A stretch of 52,662 nucleotides of DNA, taken from positions 1-52,662 of the forward strand of contig NZ_WMIF01000025.1 in assembly GCF_009711185.1 (NCBI RefSeq), written 5' to 3'. Below, in pieces: positions 49,683-52,662 of this stretch. A program made the position numbers and the translations under genes. Numbering within the stretch: position 1 is the stretch's first letter; every line of letters starts with the position of its first letter. Under the pieces are notes generated by a model. It was not told where the DNA came from. It saw only the letters and a program-made list of their open reading frames with translations, and did not search any database. The DNA comes from Paracoccus limosus. GTDB lineage: Bacteria > Pseudomonadota > Alphaproteobacteria > Rhodobacterales > Rhodobacteraceae.

Positions 49683-50115
49683 ATAACGCAGGGGCACGAG
49701 GTTCCGGGTGGCATTCGCGCCATTCAGCTGGCCAAAGCAGCGTGACGGCAGTCGGGGCATTCGGCTGACCAACGCATTCGTCTCGTTCATCCATCCGAAA
49801 TATGCGATGGTGCCTGGCCTGATCCCGGATTGCGGCCTGACCGAGGTCCGGGCAGCGGGCAATGCTGCAGGCACCGGCTCGACGATGGCGCTGCGGAATC
49901 GCAGTCACAGACGGGAGATCGAAGACACCGTGCGACGCATCGAAAAGATCGAGACGGCGCTGGAACCGGATTTTCAGCAGCTTTTCGTCGATGCCACGGC
50001 GCTGCCGCACAAGGTCGAAGCCTTTCCGCATCTGGCGCAGGCGGTGCGCCTGCCCGAACGTCCCGCGCCTGAGGAAGTTCTCGCCGGACGCATGACCCGC
50101 CGCCGGCGCGTCTAG
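49683..50115 (+). pseudogene. Remnant of an ASKHA/DUF4445 corrinoid-activation protein
   Basis: Two fragments in different frames recall the C-terminal part of RACo-like proteins, which reductively activate corrinoid methyltransferase proteins. The first (49683-49742) reads GGIRAIQLAKAA and then meets a stop; the second (from about 49770 to the TAG at 50113-50115) reads HPKYAMVPGLIPDC, AAGNAAGTGSTMALRNR, EIEDTVRRIEKIETALEP and LPHKVEAFPHL, ending in an Arg-rich tail. A GAFG motif in a third frame lies between them. Complete family members have over 600 residues, so about the first three quarters are gone. It ends three bases before the NnrS gene. The family call is from memory of conserved motifs and should be treated as good but not certain. 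Confidence 0.68.
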
Positions 50116-50118
50116 GCC

Positions 50119-51246
50119 ATGGCGCGCGGTCCGCTCGCCGGTCTGTGGCTGGCGCCGCACCGGCCACTGTTCCTGCTTGCCGGGCTTTGGGCGCTGCTTG
50201 TGCCGACGGTCTGGCTGCTGCCGCCCGGCCTTGGCCCCGAGCCGCTGCTGTGGCACCGGCACGAGCTGCTCTTTGGCATGGGCGGCGCGGCGCTGGGGGG
50301 CTATCTGCTGACCGCAGTGCCGGCATGGACTGCGGGTCCTAGGATCGCGCCTGCAACGACCAAGGTCATGGTGGCGCTGTGGCTTGCCGGTCGGGTGGCC
50401 TTTGCCTGTGGCGCGGCGCTGCCCCTTGGCGGTCTGATCGGCGCGGTCTATTTTCTGGCCCTTGCCGGCATTCTGAGCGCGCAGGTCTTGCGCGCCGGGG
50501 TCTGGCAGCGGCTGCCGCTGGCGCTGGCGCCGCTGGTTCCGGGCTGGGCGCAGATGCACGACCTGCCGGGCGAGGGCATAGTGCTGTTCTTTGCGCTGCT
50601 CATCGGCCTGATCGGCGGGCGCGCCATCGCAGCCTTTACCCGTCATGCGCTGGCGAGCCACGCCAAGGCGCCCGAGGTTGCCGATCCGCCGTGGCTGGCC
50701 GGCGGCGCGACGCTGGCGCTGGTTCTGGCCATGGCGGCGCAGGCCGAGGCGCCACGACTGGCCGGACCGCTGCTGATCGCCTCGGGGCTGATGCAGTTGG
50801 CCCGGATGGTCGCTTGGCGCAGTTGGCGGGCGGTGGGCTATCCGGCGCTGCTGCTTTTGCATCTGGCCTGGCTGTGGCTGCCGGTGGGGCTGGTGCTTGC
50901 GGGCGCGGCCCGGCTGCCCGGCACCGGGGTCGCCCCCGCAACGGCGCTGCACGCCATCACCATGGGCGCCATGGGGTCGATGATGCTGGCGATCATGGCG
51001 CGGGCGGGGATGGTCCGACAAGGGACGCGGCTGCTGGTATCTCCGGCGTTGGCCCTTGGCTGCGGGCTGGTGCATCTGTCGGTGCTGCCGCGGCTGCTGA
51101 TGGGCTGGTCCGGTGCGGATCCGGTCCTGCTGCGGCTGGCCGCGCTGATCTGGATGGCGGGATGGGCGCTGTTCCTATGGCAATTCCGGCGCGCCTTGCA
51201 GGGCCCGGTGCCCCGACCGGTGCTAAGCGCCCGCAGCCGGGCCTGA
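50119..51246 (+). CDS. nnrS: NnrS-family haem-copper membrane protein
   Basis: The 375-residue inner-membrane protein has about 12 hydrophobic helices and NnrS hallmarks: HRHELLFGMGGAALGGYLLTA near 46, a His-containing RAIAAFTRHAL near 170 and ALHAITMGAMGSMMLAIMAR near 275. NnrS proteins bind haem and copper and help cells tolerate nitric oxide; they usually occur in denitrifiers and under NO-responsive control. No FNR/NNR-type box is evident upstream, where the DUF4445 remnant ends. The gene may have lost or borrowed its original promoter. Confidence 0.88.
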   Translation: MARGPLAGLWLAPHRPLFLLAGLWALLVPTVWLLPPGLGPEPLLWHRHELLFGMGGAALGGYLLTAVPAWTAGPRIAPATTKVMVALWLAGRVAFACGAALPLGGLIGAVYFLALAGILSAQVLRAGVWQRLPLALAPLVPGWAQMHDLPGEGIVLFFALLIGLIGGRAIAAFTRHALASHAKAPEVADPPWLAGGATLALVLAMAAQAEAPRLAGPLLIASGLMQLARMVAWRSWRAVGYPALLLLHLAWLWLPVGLVLAGAARLPGTGVAPATALHAITMGAMGSMMLAIMARAGMVRQGTRLLVSPALALGCGLVHLSVLPRLLMGWSGADPVLLRLAALIWMAGWALFLWQFRRALQGPVPRPVLSARSRA

Positions 51247-51942
51247 GAGGGTTATGGCGAGGGAAAAATGGCGAGTTCCTATGATATTTGCGCCGGATGG
51301 GCGTGAAAAATTCCAGAGGCCAAAGGAAATTCGGAGAGGTCCGTCCACTCAAGGGCATATAACCCACCATTCATTGCGATTTTTCTATTACTGCAATCGA
51401 GGCGGAAGGCATCACGCAGGATTCTCGCTACAAGCAAACGCTTGCCTGCGCAGATAGCGAATAATCCAGTCGCGTTACACTCACTGCCATGAACCAATAT
51501 GGGATTCTCCGCCCGATATCGGGCCATGCAGAAAATGGCGAATTCCAGTTCGCAAACACGGAAAACTGTATGCCGACCCCGCGGATGATCGGCATGGCCT
51601 GCCCCCTCGCCCGGCAAGCGGCCAGCCGCTCCGCGATGGAGGGTCGACGTCGCCTCCGCCCCCTACATCGGCCAAAAGCCACGGCCAAAAGGCAAATTCA
51701 TCCAATTTGCCTGCCCGGATTTCAGCAGCCACCTGCCCCGGCGCAAATGAAATCATCTTCCATAACATCAAATCATTATGCGTCCTCATTCTATATGATC
51801 ATCCAGATATGGAATCATACATTCGAATTCAAATCCATTTATTGACGAATTCATACTATGCGGTTTACTTCCATCATTCAGACTCCCGGTCATACCCCGA
51901 GAGCCGAAATAACCAAAGCGACGACCAAGGTTAAAGACCGCA
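51247..51942. other. Gene-free, AT-richer region with several palindromes
   Basis: About 700 bp have no supported gene. Composition falls well below the surrounding GC, especially after 51740. Visible structures are the 14-bp palindrome GCCCGATATCGGGC (51511-51524), a perfect 9-bp hairpin AGGCAAATT / AATTTGCCT (51690-51712), and a repeated AAAATGGCGA(G/A)TTCC near 51267 and 51535. A minus-strand frame of 112 codons (51279-51617) is open but resembles nothing I know. The stretch could be an acquired segment or the long regulatory leader of a surface-polysaccharide gene. Confidence 0.5.
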
Positions 51943-52535
51943 ATGCAATCTGGCTCGCAACGCCCATCGGACGTGCTGTTCTGCTCATTTCATACGCCGG
52001 ACGATTATTATAGCCAATCTGCCGAAAACCTGCGCAGCTCGCTGAACCGGCTGGGTATCGCGCATGAAATATCCAAGATTGCCAAGGCTCCCGGCGAGGA
52101 ATGGCTGGAGCTGTGCCGCAAGAAAATCCCATTCCTGCATTCAGTTTGCGAACGGCACCCGAACCGCAGGATCTTCTGGATCGACGTGGATTGCGACCTC
52201 GACTACCTGCCGGATTTCGTGGCGAATTTCTCGGCCGACATCATCGGGTTCCAGCGCGGCTTTGGCCATCCCATGCGCATCGGCTACGCCAACAGCGCCC
52301 GGTTCTGGGAGCCCTGCTTCTGGGGCATCAACACCACGCCGGCGGCGCGCAGCTATATCCGCGACGCGCATCTGGCCTGCGAGACGATGACGCTGCGTGC
52401 GACGGATGACTATTTCTTCGAAGAAGCGTGGCGCAAGAATGCCGATCAGCTGACCTTTCAGGTCATCCCCTCGGCCATGCTGCTGGGCCGCGCCGACCTG
52501 CCCGATTGCGGGCGGCGGCCGTTCTTTTATTTCGG
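51943..52535 (+). pseudogene. Glycosyltransferase-like gene, 3' end removed by IS
   Basis: There are 197 native codons before the frame enters the IS. The protein begins with DVLFCSFHTPDDYYSQSAEN and contains RIFWIDVDCDLDYLPDF near residue 77, where the DVD/DxD-like acidic cluster resembles the sugar-nucleotide/metal site of GT-A glycosyltransferases. Other parts (RATDDYFFEEAW) also resemble polysaccharide-type transferases. I cannot name the product. The ribosome binding site (AAGGTTAAAG) is only fair. Codon and base use upstream are less GC-rich than the rest of the window, which suggests a variable surface-polysaccharide region. Confidence 0.6.
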
Positions 52536-52662
52536 TGTCAATCGGCATCCAAACGGCCCCCCCGATCGGCGCCCAAAAGTGACCCCTTTGGCGCGCGGTT
52601 GAGCAGGCCCGTGGCGGCGTAGCTTTCCAGCTGGCGCAGCCGACGCGGGCCTGCGTTTCGGA
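52536..52662 (-). mobile_element. Terminus of an IS21-like insertion sequence (partial, right copy)
   Basis: From TGTCAATCGG at 52536 to the window end the sequence is the exact reverse complement of bases 1-126 (plus one further base). The motif ATCGGC-N2-CCAAA occurs at 52541 and again at 52565. The same IS end therefore faces inward on both sides of the window, and the two copies have opposite orientation. It interrupts the glycosyltransferase-like gene. Confidence 0.7.

Noticed and set aside
49135..51075. Minus-strand frame of 646 codons opposite the SfnB-like and NnrS genes
   Set aside because: It spans two plus-strand loci and a remnant, and its composition is that of a GC-driven shadow frame.
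51279..51617. Minus-strand 112-codon frame in the gene-free stretch
   Set aside because: More protein-like than most shadow frames but with no clear ribosome binding site, domain or neighbour; kept only as a remark in the regional entry.
1..52662. Search for CRISPR arrays, tRNA and rRNA genes
   Set aside because: No series of spaced direct repeats and no cloverleaf or rRNA-like sequence was noticed by eye; a covariance-model scan would be needed to exclude a tRNA or small RNA fully.

Overview
The window is one high-GC stretch whose codon use and gene families point to an alphaproteobacterium, most likely a Paracoccus-like member of the Rhodobacterales (NnrS, amphi-Trp and DUF808 proteins, many solute-binding ABC importers, hca-type hydroxycinnamate genes). 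This assignment is inferred from gene content, not from a marker gene. Both ends carry the same 126-bp sequence in inverted orientation. It looks like the terminus of an IS21-like element and cuts a gene on each side, so the window is probably a contig bounded by two IS copies.

Layout. 0.1-1.5 kb: remains of an organosulfur-type operon (flavoprotein cut by the IS, ABC ATPase without Walker A). 1.8-3.7 kb: an EpsC-type serine acetyltransferase fused to an unrecognised N-terminal domain. 4.0-5.6 kb: a HipBA toxin-antitoxin pair behind a 27-bp-phased operator array. 5.9-8.8 kb: a membrane-anchored PstS-like protein followed by a Na/phosphate cotransporter with a PhoU-like tail. 8.9-10.3 kb: DUF808 and amphi-Trp proteins. 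10.4-17.9 kb: a hydroxycinnamate (ferulate/p-coumarate) cluster with MarR regulator, MFS carrier, acyl-CoA dehydrogenase, aldehyde dehydrogenase, hydratase/lyase and CoA ligase. 18.1-26.4 kb: GntR regulator, complete Liv-type ABC importer, then P450, putidaredoxin-type ferredoxin and ferredoxin reductase.

26.7-37.8 kb is the most striking part. A single minus-strand operon carries a complete dipeptide/nickel-type ABC importer followed by DszC-, DszA- (two paralogues) and DszB-like enzymes, with a divergent TetR regulator. The DszB homologue keeps the Cys/His/Arg active-site residues of 2'-hydroxybiphenyl-2-sulfinate desulfinase at the same His-to-Arg spacing. I read this as an uncharacterised Dsz-like (4S-type) desulfurization pathway with a dedicated importer. 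The EpsC fusion, the sulfonate-type remnant on the left and a separate SfnB-like gene at 48.3 kb fit a sulfur-acquisition theme.

38.0-44.2 kb: SorC regulator, fused DhaK-DhaL kinase and an Rbs-type sugar importer. 44.4-48.0 kb: a decaying sugar-type locus (metallophosphoesterase with doubtful N-terminus, frameshifted solute-binding protein) beside an intact ROK regulator. 48.3-51.2 kb: SfnB-like monooxygenase, remnant of an ASKHA/DUF4445 corrinoid-activating protein, NnrS. 51.2-51.9 kb: an AT-richer gene-free stretch. 51.9-52.5 kb: a glycosyltransferase-like gene cut by the second IS copy. No rRNA, tRNA or CRISPR array was seen.
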